Shown in pieces: positions 1 through 7,439 of a stretch of 13,141 nt of DNA. Numbering within the stretch: position 1 is the stretch's first letter; each line of letters opens with the position of its first letter. The notes under the pieces are model-generated. The model saw nothing but the letters and a program-made list of their open reading frames with translations, made no database searches and had not been told where the DNA came from. The DNA comes from an uncultured Bulleidia sp. (GTDB taxonomy: Bacteria; Bacillota_I; Bacilli_A; Erysipelotrichales; Erysipelotrichaceae): positions 1-13,141 of the forward strand of contig CAKVIS010000045.1 in the NCBI GenBank assembly GCA_934754415.1, in the 5' to 3' direction. The position numbers and the translations under genes are program-made.

Positions 1-2
1 AA

Positions 3-173
3 GGTAAACAGGAAGGTTTGGAAGAAGGAAAGGGAATCGGGAAACAGGAACAGGCAATAGAGACCTGTAAGAGAATGTTGGGACTTGGATTATCTTTGGA
101 TATTATTCAGAAAAGTACTGAGCTGAGTGAAGAAGAAATCCAGAAGATTCAAAAGGAGCTTCAAGGCAAATAA
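3..173 (+). CDS. C-terminal end of an Rpn / PD-(D/E)XK nuclease family protein (partial)
   Basis: The open frame enters from the left edge and ends at TAA 171-173, leaving 56 residues. It begins with Gly/Lys/Glu-rich repeats (GKQEGLEEGKG) and ends in a short helical segment, GLSLDIIQKSTELSEEEIQ. This charged repeat plus a 'ML-x-G-x-(S/D)-I-x-x-x-T-x-LS-x-EEI' ending is characteristic of the C-termini of Rpn-like proteins (recombination-promoting nucleases, often annotated as PD-(D/E)XK family transposases). The catalytic domain lies outside the window, so the assignment rests on the tail alone. A strong hairpin terminator follows 25 bases after the stop. Confidence 0.6.
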   Translation, partial: GKQEGLEEGKGIGKQEQAIETCKRMLGLGLSLDIIQKSTELSEEEIQKIQKELQGK

Positions 174-197
174 TTGATTAGCACTTAAAGATGAAAG

Positions 198-236
198 AAC
201 CCTGCAGAGCAGATATGCTTTGCAGGGTTTATTTAA
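198..236 (+). terminator. Rho-independent terminator after the Rpn-like gene
   Basis: Outer arms AACCCTGCA (198-206) and TGCAGGGTT (221-229) continue through a G-T wobble (207/220) into inner arms AGCA/TGCT (208-211 and 216-219), leaving a 4-base GATA loop. The descending arm runs into TTTATTT. Read on the minus strand the stem is followed by TTCTTTC, so it may also stop transcripts of the convergent regulator gene, which ends at 318. Confidence 0.8.
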
Positions 237-317
237 AATGGATATCGAATGTATTATTTTGGAAAGATACTGTATCGTCGAATTGCCATGAAGTTATTGC
301 AGGGATTCAGATGCGTA

Positions 318-1082
318 TTACATTACCTTGGCAAGCGCGTTTAATAATACTTCTATAAAGACAAAGAATAATGCCTGATTATCTAAGAAAGAAAAGGAAT
401 TATCATGTGTAACATGTGGTAAGGCAAAGTAATAGTCTGCTTCATCTTTAAAAGATAAAGCTGGATTCGTTGTAATGAAAGCAAACTGAGCACCTTGCTG
501 GTGAATATCCCGTATACAGTTTTCATAAAACTTAGTATTGTCAGACACTGAGAAAGCTATGACAAGGTCATTTTCCTGCAATATATTCACAGTATCTGTG
601 ATTTCGACAGAATCATTTAATGACTTGGAATCTATCCCTATACGTAATAAGCGTGCTTCCATCTGTTGTGCGGAAAAAGAAGAGCGTGAAAAGCCTAAAA
701 TGCGTATTTTGCTGGAATCTTTGATTCTTTTCGCAAGAGAATATACCTGTTCTTCAGTAATGCTGTTTTGAAATTCATGCAGAGTATGAATATAGATATT
801 GGTAATAGCTAACGGGGAATCTTCATGATAGTTTGTGGAGACTTCTGCATTATTGCTGACAAGGAATCTGTTTAAAGCATATTTGAATTCAGAGTATCCT
901 GAAAAACCCAGTTTTTTTGCAAAACGTATTAAAGCTGCTTTACTGGTATTGGTTTCTTCTGCTAATTTTTCAATAGTGAATCTTCCTGCGTCTAAAGGAT
1001 GATTTAAGATATAATACGCAATTTCCTGTTCATTTTTTGTGTAGGAAGAGGACTGTTCCTGAATTAAGTCAATAATGTTCAT
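318..1082 (-). CDS. MurR/RpiR family transcriptional regulator (HTH plus SIS domain)
   Basis: The 254-residue protein has the two-domain layout of the MurR/RpiR family. Residues 1-77 form the N-terminal HTH_6 domain, with the recognition region near 37-62 (KLAEETNTSKAALIRFAKKLGF). Residues ~110-245 form a SIS sugar-phosphate-binding domain; ILGFSRSSFSAQQME and DLVIAFSVSDNT match its two phosphate-binding loops. Such proteins sense phosphosugars and usually act on neighbouring sugar genes. The ATG at 1082 has a good RBS (AAAAGGAG, about 6 bases upstream). The gene diverges from a sulfatase across a 138-base gap that contains a perfect palindrome, so control of the sulfatase is the likely role; the ligand cannot be inferred. 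Confidence 0.9.
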   Translation of the reverse strand: MNIIDLIQEQSSSYTKNEQEIAYYILNHPLDAGRFTIEKLAEETNTSKAALIRFAKKLGFSGYSEFKYALNRFLVSNNAEVSTNYHEDSPLAITNIYIHTLHEFQNSITEEQVYSLAKRIKDSSKIRILGFSRSSFSAQQMEARLLRIGIDSKSLNDSVEITDTVNILQENDLVIAFSVSDNTKFYENCIRDIHQQGAQFAFITTNPALSFKDEADYYFALPHVTHDNSFSFLDNQALFFVFIEVLLNALAKVM

Positions 1083-1109
1083 GGTTGTCTCCTTTTGGAT
1101 TACTGTACT

Positions 1110-1118
1110 ATTGTAGCA
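1110..1118 (-). promoter_or_regulatory. Probable extended -10 promoter of the RpiR-type regulator
   Basis: On the minus strand TGC-TACAAT forms an extended -10 element 28 bases before the start codon. No convincing -35 box lies upstream, as expected for an extended -10 promoter. This is pattern matching only. Confidence 0.4.
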
Positions 1119-1153
1119 TACTTATCAAAAGAATGAGAAAAGGTTCATAGCAT

Positions 1154-1185
1154 ATTGAAATAAATTTCAATGAGTGTATACTCAT
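1154..1185 (+). promoter_or_regulatory. Sulfatase promoter with overlapping palindromic operator
   Basis: A perfect inverted repeat ATTGAAAT-AA-ATTTCAAT spans 1154-1171. The predicted -35 box TTGAAA (1155-1160) lies inside it and the predicted -10 box TATACT is at 1177-1182, a 16-base spacer. A second inverted repeat, ATGAGT-GTAT-ACTCAT (1170-1185), covers the -10 box. GAAAT/ATTTC half-sites are typical of RpiR-type operators in Bacillota, so the divergent regulator is the obvious candidate. The palindromes are seen directly; the operator role is inferred. Confidence 0.6.
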
Positions 1186-1220
1186 GGTAGAAACTGTAAA
1201 AATGAAAGGAGTATTTACGT

Positions 1221-2723
1221 ATGAAAAAACCTAATATTGTCTATTTTGTGGCAGATCAGATGAGAAGTGATTCCTTGCATCATCTTGGATGTGAAGCCAG
1301 TCAGACACCGAATCTGGATGCGATTGTAAAGGAAGGTGTTTCTTTTGAAAATGCCTATTGTCAGAATCCTGTATGTGTTCCTTCAAGATGTTCTTTCTTA
1401 ACAGGTTTATATCCACATACTACAGGACACAGAACCATTCACTATATGCAGAATGAAGGAGAACCTAATTTCCTGCGTACAATGAAACAACAGGGGTATG
1501 AAGTTATCTGGTGTGGAAGAAATGACGTTATTCCTGCAGATCGTTCCAAAGCGGAATTCTGTGATTGTTACTATAACGGAATAGTTCAGGAAGACACAAA
1601 GGATTATCTTTCTAAGAATCATGCAGTACCTCATGCAAAAGAAGATCGCCCGGATGTACCTGTACATACTGAACCTGGCTATTATGCACATTTCAGAGGA
1701 AAGATTTCTTATGAAGAAGCTCATGGAATGGGAGATCGCAGACTGGGAGGTTCTGACTGGGGTTGTGTGGAATCGGCTTTGAACTACATTGAAGAAAAAT
1801 CCAAAGAACCAGATTCCAAACCTTTCTTCCTGTATGTCACATTATCTTTCCCGCATCCACCTTATGGATGTGAAGATCCATGGTATTCTGCTATTGACAG
1901 AAGTAAGTGTGAACATAGAAGACCTAGTGCTTTAACATTAAATAAACCTAGTATGTTAAAGGGAATTGCAGAAAAACAGAATCTGAAAGACTGGGGAGAA
2001 GAGAACTTCATTGAAATGAGAGCTGTCTATCTTGCCATGGTATCCAGATTTGATGCACAGTTTGGTATGTTGTGTGATAAGTTAAAGAACTGTGGTATGT
2101 ATGATGATACAAGTATCTTTGTATTCTCTGATCATGGGGATTACACAGGAGATTACGATATTGCAGAAAAAGTACAGAACTGCTTTGATGATCCTGTAAG
2201 TAATGTACCGTTAATTGTCAAACCTGCCACACAGTTTAAAGTCACTCCTCGTATCTCTAAAGCTCTTGTAGAGTTAACAGATATTACTGCTACAGTAGAA
2301 GAAATGACAGGTGTGAAAACAGAATATGTGCATTTTGGTAAATCTTTATTACCAGTACTTGAAGAAGAAAAAGAACATAAAGATGCAGTGTTCTGTGAAG
2401 GTGGCAGAATTCATGGAGAGTACTGGGCTATGGAAAGAGGTCATAACCAGGACAGTGAATACTGGCCTAGATTAAGTACCCAATGTTCTGAAGGACCTGA
2501 ACATACTAAGGCAACCATGATTCGTATGGGGAATCTTAAATATGTCATGAGACTGTATGAAGAAGATGAACTGTATGATCTGGAAAAGGATCCAAAGGAA
2601 TTACACAATATCATCGAAGATCCATCCTATGCTGAAGAGGTGCAGAAGATGAAGAACAGAATGTTAACATGGTATATGGAAACAGCGGATATTGTGCCAA
2701 ACAGAAAAGATCCAAGATTCTAA
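1221..2723 (+). CDS. Cys-type sulfatase (alkaline phosphatase superfamily)
   Basis: The 500-residue length is normal for type I sulfatases. The signature C52-V-P-S-R56, followed by CSFLTGLYPHTTGHR, marks Cys52 for conversion to formylglycine. Metal-site residues are seen at the N-terminus (D12-Q13 in VADQMR) and at D304-H305 (FSDHGDYTGDY). The end carries the usual ELYDLEKDPKELHNI motif. No signal peptide is present, so the enzyme should be cytoplasmic and act on imported sulfated sugars or small sulfate esters. The RBS (AAAGGAG) sits well placed before the ATG. No sulfatase-maturing radical-SAM enzyme (anSME) is in the window, so activation must be encoded elsewhere. Some relatives in this superfamily are phosphonate or phosphodiester hydrolases; the CxPSR motif favours a sulfatase, but the substrate is unknown. 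Confidence 0.9.
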   Translation: MKKPNIVYFVADQMRSDSLHHLGCEASQTPNLDAIVKEGVSFENAYCQNPVCVPSRCSFLTGLYPHTTGHRTIHYMQNEGEPNFLRTMKQQGYEVIWCGRNDVIPADRSKAEFCDCYYNGIVQEDTKDYLSKNHAVPHAKEDRPDVPVHTEPGYYAHFRGKISYEEAHGMGDRRLGGSDWGCVESALNYIEEKSKEPDSKPFFLYVTLSFPHPPYGCEDPWYSAIDRSKCEHRRPSALTLNKPSMLKGIAEKQNLKDWGEENFIEMRAVYLAMVSRFDAQFGMLCDKLKNCGMYDDTSIFVFSDHGDYTGDYDIAEKVQNCFDDPVSNVPLIVKPATQFKVTPRISKALVELTDITATVEEMTGVKTEYVHFGKSLLPVLEEEKEHKDAVFCEGGRIHGEYWAMERGHNQDSEYWPRLSTQCSEGPEHTKATMIRMGNLKYVMRLYEEDELYDLEKDPKELHNIIEDPSYAEEVQKMKNRMLTWYMETADIVPNRKDPRF

Positions 2724-2727
2724 TTTG

Positions 2728-2760
2728 AAGTAATCAGAGTTAACTCTGATTACTTTTTTC
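2728..2760 (+). terminator. Rho-independent terminator of the sulfatase gene
   Basis: A perfect 28-base palindrome has arms AAGTAATCAGAGTT (2728-2741) and AACTCTGATTACTT (2742-2755). It runs into a T tract (2754-2759), starting 4 bases after the sulfatase stop codon. Confidence 0.9.
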
Positions 2761-2874
2761 TTAAGAATACATAAAGATGGTGAGTTTCATGGTAGACTAT
2801 TATCAACGTGTAAACAAAAAAACAGTACATATATCTATTCTGGATATATGTATGGAAAGGATGGATGGCTTAGT

Positions 2875-4362
2875 ATGACTTCTCATACATTATCCTATAA
2901 CGACCCCTTATTCTTTCTGATATTCCTGCCTGTATTTGTATGTGTTTATGGAATCAGTAAGCCGAAAATCAGAAAATGGGTATTACTGGTATTTAATTAT
3001 GTATTCTTACTGTTCTGGAGTAAGAAGTTAGTGATATGGCAGTTGGCAATTGTAATAATCTCCTGGTTGACAGGTAAACTGCTGGGACATACAAAACACA
3101 AAAAAGCAGTACTGACTTTCAGTATTCTTTCTGTTCTGGGGATTCTTGGATATTTAAAATACTATAACTTTATAGGTTCTTTATTACCAATAGAGTTTAC
3201 TGCAAAACAGCTTGCCATGCCTGTTGGTGTATCGTATTATTCCTTACAGGCTGTATCTTATGTAGCAGATCTGTACAATGGAAAGCTGGAAACACCTGCT
3301 TCACTTATATCGTTATGTAACTATTTAAGTTTCTTCCCTACAGTAGTAGAAGGTCCTATTACAAGATATTCTGAATTAAAAGAAGAACTGGAACAGTGTC
3401 ATGGGGTGACATATGATAATCTGCGTATAGGTTTTATTCGTATTATCTTTGGCTTATATAAGAAGATGATACTGGCAGACAGAATCAATCCTGTGGTGAA
3501 TACATTATTCAATTCTTATACTGACAATGGCTTTTTATGTGTACTGGCGGCTGTTCTGTGTACCATACAGTTATATATGGATTTTTCCGGTACGATTGAT
3601 ATTGCCATAGGTGCCGCAAGAATGTTTGGCTTTGTATTGCCTGAAAACTTCAGACAGCCTTTCTTTGCAAAGAATGCGTCAGACTTCTGGAGAAGATGGC
3701 ATATTACTCTTGGTACCTTCTTAAAAGATTATGTTTTTTATCCTGTATCTTTAAGTAAACCAATTCGAAAGTTAACTAAATATGCAAGAAAACACTGGGG
3801 TAAAACAGCAGCCAAGTTCTTAGGACCTTCCATTGCTTTCTTCTGTGTATGGATGGGAAATGGTGTATGGCATGGACCTAACTGGACATATATTGGCTAT
3901 GGTATGTATTACTTTGTACTGGTCTTACTGGAATTATTCCTGGAAGGACCTTTGAAGAAATCTAAGATCAATACTGAAAGCACTGGCTTTAAGATTTTCA
4001 GATTTATCAAGTTATGTATCATTGTAGCTGTTGGTGAAATGTTCTTCAGAGCAAGTACCTTTGCACAAGGCTGGACAATGTTTACTTCCATGTTTACAAG
4101 TTTCCAGCTACAGCAGGGTCTGGAAATCATCCCTTCTTTAGGATTGACGGGTAAGGAATGGGTTGCCTTATGTCTGTTATTTATTCCTGTCATTGTTGTC
4201 AGTGTCTTAAAAGAAAGAGGTATGCAGGTAGAAGAAAAGATACTCTCTTTACGTACACCATACAGATGGGCTATCTTATATTCCATCATGATTGCGGTTA
4301 TCTTATTTGGCGCCTACGGGCCTGGATATGATGCTGTGGCTATGATGTATGCAAATTTCTAA
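2875..4362 (+). CDS. MBOAT family membrane O-acyltransferase (AlgI/DltB-like)
   Basis: The sequence has many hydrophobic segments and the hallmark AlgI motif DFWRRWHITLGTFLKDYVF, with a second conserved His in GVWHGPNW (His285 and His342 counted from the upstream ATG). AlgI/DltB-type enzymes move acyl groups across the membrane to acetylate exopolysaccharide or D-alanylate teichoic acid. Two starts are possible. ATG 2848 would give 504 residues, but it has no clear RBS and lies inside an inverted repeat (ATATATC/GATATAT, 2829-2849). ATG 2875 gives 495 residues, has AAAGGATGG upstream and better matches the family N-terminus, so it is preferred. No AlgJ/DltD-like partner follows, which is unusual. 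The acyl acceptor is unknown; a cell-surface glycan is the likely class. Confidence 0.88.
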   Translation: MTSHTLSYNDPLFFLIFLPVFVCVYGISKPKIRKWVLLVFNYVFLLFWSKKLVIWQLAIVIISWLTGKLLGHTKHKKAVLTFSILSVLGILGYLKYYNFIGSLLPIEFTAKQLAMPVGVSYYSLQAVSYVADLYNGKLETPASLISLCNYLSFFPTVVEGPITRYSELKEELEQCHGVTYDNLRIGFIRIIFGLYKKMILADRINPVVNTLFNSYTDNGFLCVLAAVLCTIQLYMDFSGTIDIAIGAARMFGFVLPENFRQPFFAKNASDFWRRWHITLGTFLKDYVFYPVSLSKPIRKLTKYARKHWGKTAAKFLGPSIAFFCVWMGNGVWHGPNWTYIGYGMYYFVLVLLELFLEGPLKKSKINTESTGFKIFRFIKLCIIVAVGEMFFRASTFAQGWTMFTSMFTSFQLQQGLEIIPSLGLTGKEWVALCLLFIPVIVVSVLKERGMQVEEKILSLRTPYRWAILYSIMIAVILFGAYGPGYDAVAMMYANF

Positions 4363-4370
4363 AGAATAGA

Positions 4371-4421
4371 AAAACAAGTGAAGTGTATGCAGCAATGCAA
4401 TGACTTCACTTGTTTTATTAT
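4371..4421 (+). terminator. Rho-independent terminator of the MBOAT gene
   Basis: Arms AAAACAAGTGAAGT (4371-4384) and ACTTCACTTGTTTT (4403-4416) are perfectly complementary over 14 bp. Inside the loop TGCA-GCAA-TGCA can form a second small stem. The descending arm ends in TTTTATTATTT. Confidence 0.85.
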
Positions 4422-4450
4422 TTCTGATTCTAAATGCTTATCAACATAGT

Positions 4451-4490
4451 TGCTGGTACTTTCTGATGCTTTTTTAGTAAAGTACCAGTA
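4451..4490. repeat. Unassigned inverted repeat between convergent genes
   Basis: CTGGTACTTT (4453-4462) and AAAGTACCAG (4479-4488) form a perfect 10-bp stem around a 16-base loop, extendable by a wobble and a T-A pair. Neither strand has a T tract after the stem, so it is not a standard terminator. The rest of 4422-4589 shows no supported gene. Confidence 0.4.
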
Positions 4491-4589
4491 ATTACCTGGG
4501 AATATAATTCAGTGCATTTATGGCTGATATAAATTGGAATTTTGGTTTAGACGTAATTTTGCATCCCAAATAATAGTAAAGAAACGACT

Positions 4590-4612
4590 AATCTAAAATT
4601 GTAGTTTAGATT
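4590..4612 (-). terminator. Possible weak terminator of the flavoprotein gene
   Basis: AATCTAAA (4590-4597) and TTTAGATT (4605-4612) form an 8-bp stem around 7 bases, 14 bases after the minus-strand stop codon. The stem is AT-rich and the T-rich stretch beyond it is interrupted, so termination may be inefficient. Confidence 0.35.
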
Positions 4613-4626
4613 TGACACTGTTTGAA

Positions 4627-5253
4627 CTATTTGCCACTGGCAAAGTTAGTGAATGTGACTGGTTCTTTTTCCGGTAAACCGTATTCTTCTTTACCTAACG
4701 CAAAGCTTTTTGCCATGAAGGCAATATTTTTACCTAAAGTTCTCATGGTCTGTAATCCCTCAGCATCCTTTAATACTTCTTCTGCTTCTCCTCCATACAC
4801 CATATTCCAGTACTGGCTTGTGGCAATTGGCATGGAACTGATGGAGAAGTACTTATTGAGTACATCATAGGAAGCGGTATTTCCACCTCTTCTGCATGTA
4901 ACAACTGCTGCACCTACTTTCATGGTCTTATCGATATCAAAAGTACTGAAAAACAGTCTGTCCATAAAGGAGATAGCTCCTCCTGCAGGAGAACTGTAAT
5001 AGACAGGTGCACCTATGACAAAGGCATCTGCTTCTTTTAACTTAGGTGCGATTTCATTGACGATATCGTTAAATACACATTTGTGTGTTTCTCTGCATTT
5101 TCTGCAGGCAATACAACCTCGTATATTCTGATTACCTACATGTATCAGTTCTACTTCCATACCTTCCTGTTCCAGTGTGTTTTTTAGTTCAGTTAAAGCT
5201 GTGTACGTACATCCATTAGCTCTTGGACTGCCGTTGATTAATAATGCTTTCAT
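4627..5253 (-). CDS. NAD(P)H-dependent FMN reductase / iron-sulfur flavoprotein family
   Basis: The 208-residue protein has a flavodoxin-like fold. The N-terminal LINGSPRANGCT loop (residues 5-16) binds the FMN phosphate, and GAPVYYSSPAG (81-91) and CRRGGNT (120-126) are the other flavin contacts. Residues 47-59 hold a compact cysteine motif, C47-x2-C50-x2-C53-x5-C59. This matches the CX2CX2CX4-7C cluster motif of archaeal-type iron-sulfur flavoproteins (ISF), which carry one [4Fe-4S] cluster near FMN. The role is electron transfer or quinone/xenobiotic reduction in an anaerobe; the partner is unknown. The RBS AAGGAG lies before the ATG at 5253. The gene diverges from the GlcG/HbpS-like gene. 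Confidence 0.85.
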   Translation of the reverse strand: MKALLINGSPRANGCTYTALTELKNTLEQEGMEVELIHVGNQNIRGCIACRKCRETHKCVFNDIVNEIAPKLKEADAFVIGAPVYYSSPAGGAISFMDRLFFSTFDIDKTMKVGAAVVTCRRGGNTASYDVLNKYFSISSMPIATSQYWNMVYGGEAEEVLKDAEGLQTMRTLGKNIAFMAKSFALGKEEYGLPEKEPVTFTNFASGK

Positions 5254-5332
5254 ATTGTGTTCTCCTTATTCTCTTTATCCCTATTCATAGCAAACATCAT
5301 TTTCTTCGTCAATGAAGATGACCAGTCATGTA

Positions 5333-5341
5333 TGGTAAAAT
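5333..5341 (+). promoter_or_regulatory. Possible extended -10 promoter for the GlcG/HbpS-like and oxidoreductase genes
   Basis: TGG-TAAAAT (5333-5341) fits an extended -10 element 27 bases before the start codon at 5369. The -35 region is weak. It lies in the 115-base divergent gap with the flavoprotein gene. Confidence 0.35.
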
Positions 5342-5368
5342 ACTGTATACCAAAGGACGTTACTATTT

Positions 5369-5845
5369 ATGACACAATATGCTCAACAGGATCTGCAGGT
5401 TTTACAACAGCAGGAAGAAGATTTCAGATATCCGGTATTTACCAGTAAAGATGCTTTACAACTGGGATTAGCTATCATTGAAGAAGCAGAAAAAGAAGAA
5501 AGAGGCATCGTAATACGTATTGTAAGAGAATCAGATGGATTTGTCTTGTTTCAGTATGGTATGGATGATAAAGCAGAAAGAAATTATGTTTTTGCAGAAA
5601 TGAAAAGACAATGTGTATTACAGTATCATCATAGCAGTGCATGGTGTTATGTGGCAAATCAACTGGGAATGATAGATGTACAGACTTCAGGTGGCAGTTA
5701 TCCTGTGTTGTTACAGGATGGAACATGTACAGCCACAGTATCTGTCAGTGGATTACATGAAGGTAAAGATTATACTGTAATACTGGCAGCATTGGAAAAC
5801 ATCTTTCATAAGAAAACAGTGAAATTTGAAAATGAGCTGGTATAA
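5369..5845 (+). CDS. UPF0303 / GlcG-HbpS-like ('heme-degrading' domain) protein
   Basis: The protein has 158 residues, the usual length of the UPF0303 family (GlcG/HbpS fold). Recognisable features are the helical start with FTSKDALQLGLAIIEEA, the strand GIVIRIVRESDGFVLFQY and the central ERNYVFAEMKRQCVLQYHHSSAW. Related proteins are annotated as heme-binding or heme-degrading by similarity, but the true function of this branch is not settled. The ATG at 5369 has AAAGGA 11 bases upstream. The stop is 4 bases before the oxidoreductase start, so the two are very likely co-transcribed, and the pair may act on the same small substrate. Confidence 0.8.
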   Translation: MTQYAQQDLQVLQQQEEDFRYPVFTSKDALQLGLAIIEEAEKEERGIVIRIVRESDGFVLFQYGMDDKAERNYVFAEMKRQCVLQYHHSSAWCYVANQLGMIDVQTSGGSYPVLLQDGTCTATVSVSGLHEGKDYTVILAALENIFHKKTVKFENELV

Positions 5846-5849
5846 GCAT

Positions 5850-6749
5850 ATGAAGTGGGGAATTATCGGTGCAGGTAATATTGCCAAAAGATTTGCACAA
5901 AGTCAGAGTCATATAGAAAACAGCTGTATTTATGCCATCAGTGCACGTAATAAAGAAAAAAGAGTTGCTTTTAAACAGCAGTATGGAGTGGAGCATGCTT
6001 ACGGTACTCCACTAGAAGTATTAGAAGATCCACAGGTAGAAGCAGTCTATATAGCTTTACCGCATCATATGCATTATGAGTGGTGTAAACAGGCTATTCT
6101 TCATCATAAAGCAGTCTTTGTAGAAAAGCCTGCCTGTTTACATACACAGGAAATAGAAGAATTACTTACTTTAGCAAAACAGGAGAAAGTACTGTTTATG
6201 GAAGGTATGAAGTCTTTACTGACTCCTGCCTACAGAACCTTTAAAGAAAATGATTTAAACAACATACACTCTATAGAAGTAGAAACAGGTTTTGTATTAC
6301 TTGAAAAAGACAGAGGCTATACCACAAGTAAAGAATGTGGAGGATGTCTGTATGATATGGGAATCTATGCATTAGGTTTATTAAGTGATCTTTGCAAAGG
6401 AGATATGCATATAGATTCCCTGCATAGAGACTTGGAACATGGGGTGGATTTTCATGAGGATATCCATATGACCATAGGTAACTGTAAGGTACATATGATT
6501 TGCTCTTTTAAAGAAAGGCTTTCTAAAGCTATCATACATACAGATACACAAGTATATGAACTATATCCAATACACAGACCATTAGTATGTAATGGTACAG
6601 AATACCCTTATGTAGTAGATGACTTCTATGGAGAGATAGAACATTTCCTATATCTTTACAATCACAACATAACAGAAAGTCCAATAGTAACCTACACCAG
6701 TATGTACAATCACATACACTGGATGGAAGAGATACATAATAACAATTAG
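5850..6749 (+). CDS. Gfo/Idh/MocA family NAD(P)-dependent oxidoreductase
   Basis: Starting at ATG 5850 gives 299 residues beginning MKWGIIGAGNIAKRF, the standard dinucleotide-binding start of the family (GxGxxA). VEKPA at residues 91-95 carries the catalytic-region lysine (K93). GGCLYDMGIYA (164-174) matches the conserved 'GGGxLxDxGxY' segment of the C-terminal alpha/beta domain. Such enzymes oxidise sugars, inositols or trans-dihydrodiols. ATG 5832 or TTG 5826 would overlap the upstream gene and add residues not seen in the family, so 5850 is preferred although its RBS is weak. It is probably translationally coupled to the upstream gene. Codon use is AT-rich like its neighbour. Substrate unknown. 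Confidence 0.88.
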   Translation: MKWGIIGAGNIAKRFAQSQSHIENSCIYAISARNKEKRVAFKQQYGVEHAYGTPLEVLEDPQVEAVYIALPHHMHYEWCKQAILHHKAVFVEKPACLHTQEIEELLTLAKQEKVLFMEGMKSLLTPAYRTFKENDLNNIHSIEVETGFVLLEKDRGYTTSKECGGCLYDMGIYALGLLSDLCKGDMHIDSLHRDLEHGVDFHEDIHMTIGNCKVHMICSFKERLSKAIIHTDTQVYELYPIHRPLVCNGTEYPYVVDDFYGEIEHFLYLYNHNITESPIVTYTSMYNHIHWMEEIHNNN

Positions 6750-6847
6750 AATTCAAAGATTCATCTAAGGATAACAAAAAAATAAAGCGGTCACAAATCA
6801 CTTTGGAGCCGTAAAGGGTGTTTTGAATGCACGGCTATGTCTGCTAA

Positions 6848-6876
6848 CGAAAAACCACCAGCTAGGCTAGTGGTTG
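6848..6876 (-). terminator. Terminator downstream of the partial pilin P4 (minus strand)
   Basis: On the minus strand AACCACTAG pairs with CTGGTGGTT (plus positions 6867-6875 and 6853-6861, one wobble) around a 5-base loop and continues into TTTTTCG. It lies about 50 bases after the P4 stop codon, so P4 keeps the complete 3' end of a pilin gene. Confidence 0.65.
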
Positions 6877-6924
6877 TGTAGTAATTGACTGATATTTTCT
6901 TAAATGTATCGGCAATTTGACTGA

Positions 6925-7200
6925 TTAAGAGTGTGTAGCTACTACTTTATTCTTGGTTGTATCCCACTGGACAGTCCAATATTTTTCTGCGGCATTATTT
7001 TGAGGAGCTGTGGCATCGAAAGGAAGATCAATACTTGTCTGCCAACCGGCTTGTGTTTGCTTTTGATCAACTTCAACCTTTTTTGTTGTTGTTCCGTCGT
7101 TAAGAATAGCATCGGCTGAAACTTCTGCATAAGCTGCTCTTAAATTTGCGGCATCTGTAGCTTCTCTTGCCTTTTCTAACTGACTTGTAAAAATAGGAAT
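6925..7200 (-). pseudogene. 5'-truncated type IV pilin body (partial cassette P4)
   Basis: On the minus strand an open stretch of 91 codons encodes IPIFTSQLEKAREATDAANL and continues to THS, ending at TAA (plus 6925-6927). It aligns with P1 and P2 from their residue 31 onward: IPIF(T/S)xQLEK(A/S)REA, then RxxYAEVxxD, then W-V-x-(W/Y)-(D/N) near the end. The prepilin leader and constant FTLAELLIVVAII helix are absent. Two codons upstream of IPIF an in-frame TAA occurs and pilin similarity stops abruptly. There is no start codon or RBS, so it cannot be expressed as it stands. The body has no stops or frameshifts, which suggests that it is young, or is kept intact by exchange with an expressed pilin gene. 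Confidence 0.85.
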
Positions 7201-7272
7201 TCTTCCTTATTTATAAAAAGTTTTCTATGAAGCTATTTTATTAATACAAGAATAACCATTTTATTCTATGAA

Positions 7273-7322
7273 ATCATATGGCATAGATGCTGTTTGAAGA
7301 GATAAACTTCATCATATGGCAT
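7273..7322. repeat. 12-bp direct repeat upstream of pilin P1
   Basis: ATCATATGGCAT occurs at 7273-7284 and again at 7311-7322, 38 bases apart. It lies in the 395-base gene-free stretch 7201-7595, which otherwise holds inverted repeats and the P1 promoter but no supported gene. Confidence 0.4.
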
Positions 7323-7439
7323 CCTACGCCTTTTGAATGTTAAATATAGTAAAAGACTTCCTTTGTTTTTGACATCTTATCACACACTAGATCTACCAAC
7401 AAGATCTCGTATTACTTTTATCCTTTAATGATGCTATAT

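Noticed and set aside
4363..4508. Minus-strand coding remnant (WYFTKKASESTSNYVDKHLE)
   Set aside because: It has no start codon, is short, and its end reads through the MBOAT terminator stem; probably chance.
5257..5448. Small plus-strand frame in the divergent promoter region
   Set aside because: It has no RBS and runs out of frame into the GlcG/HbpS-like gene.
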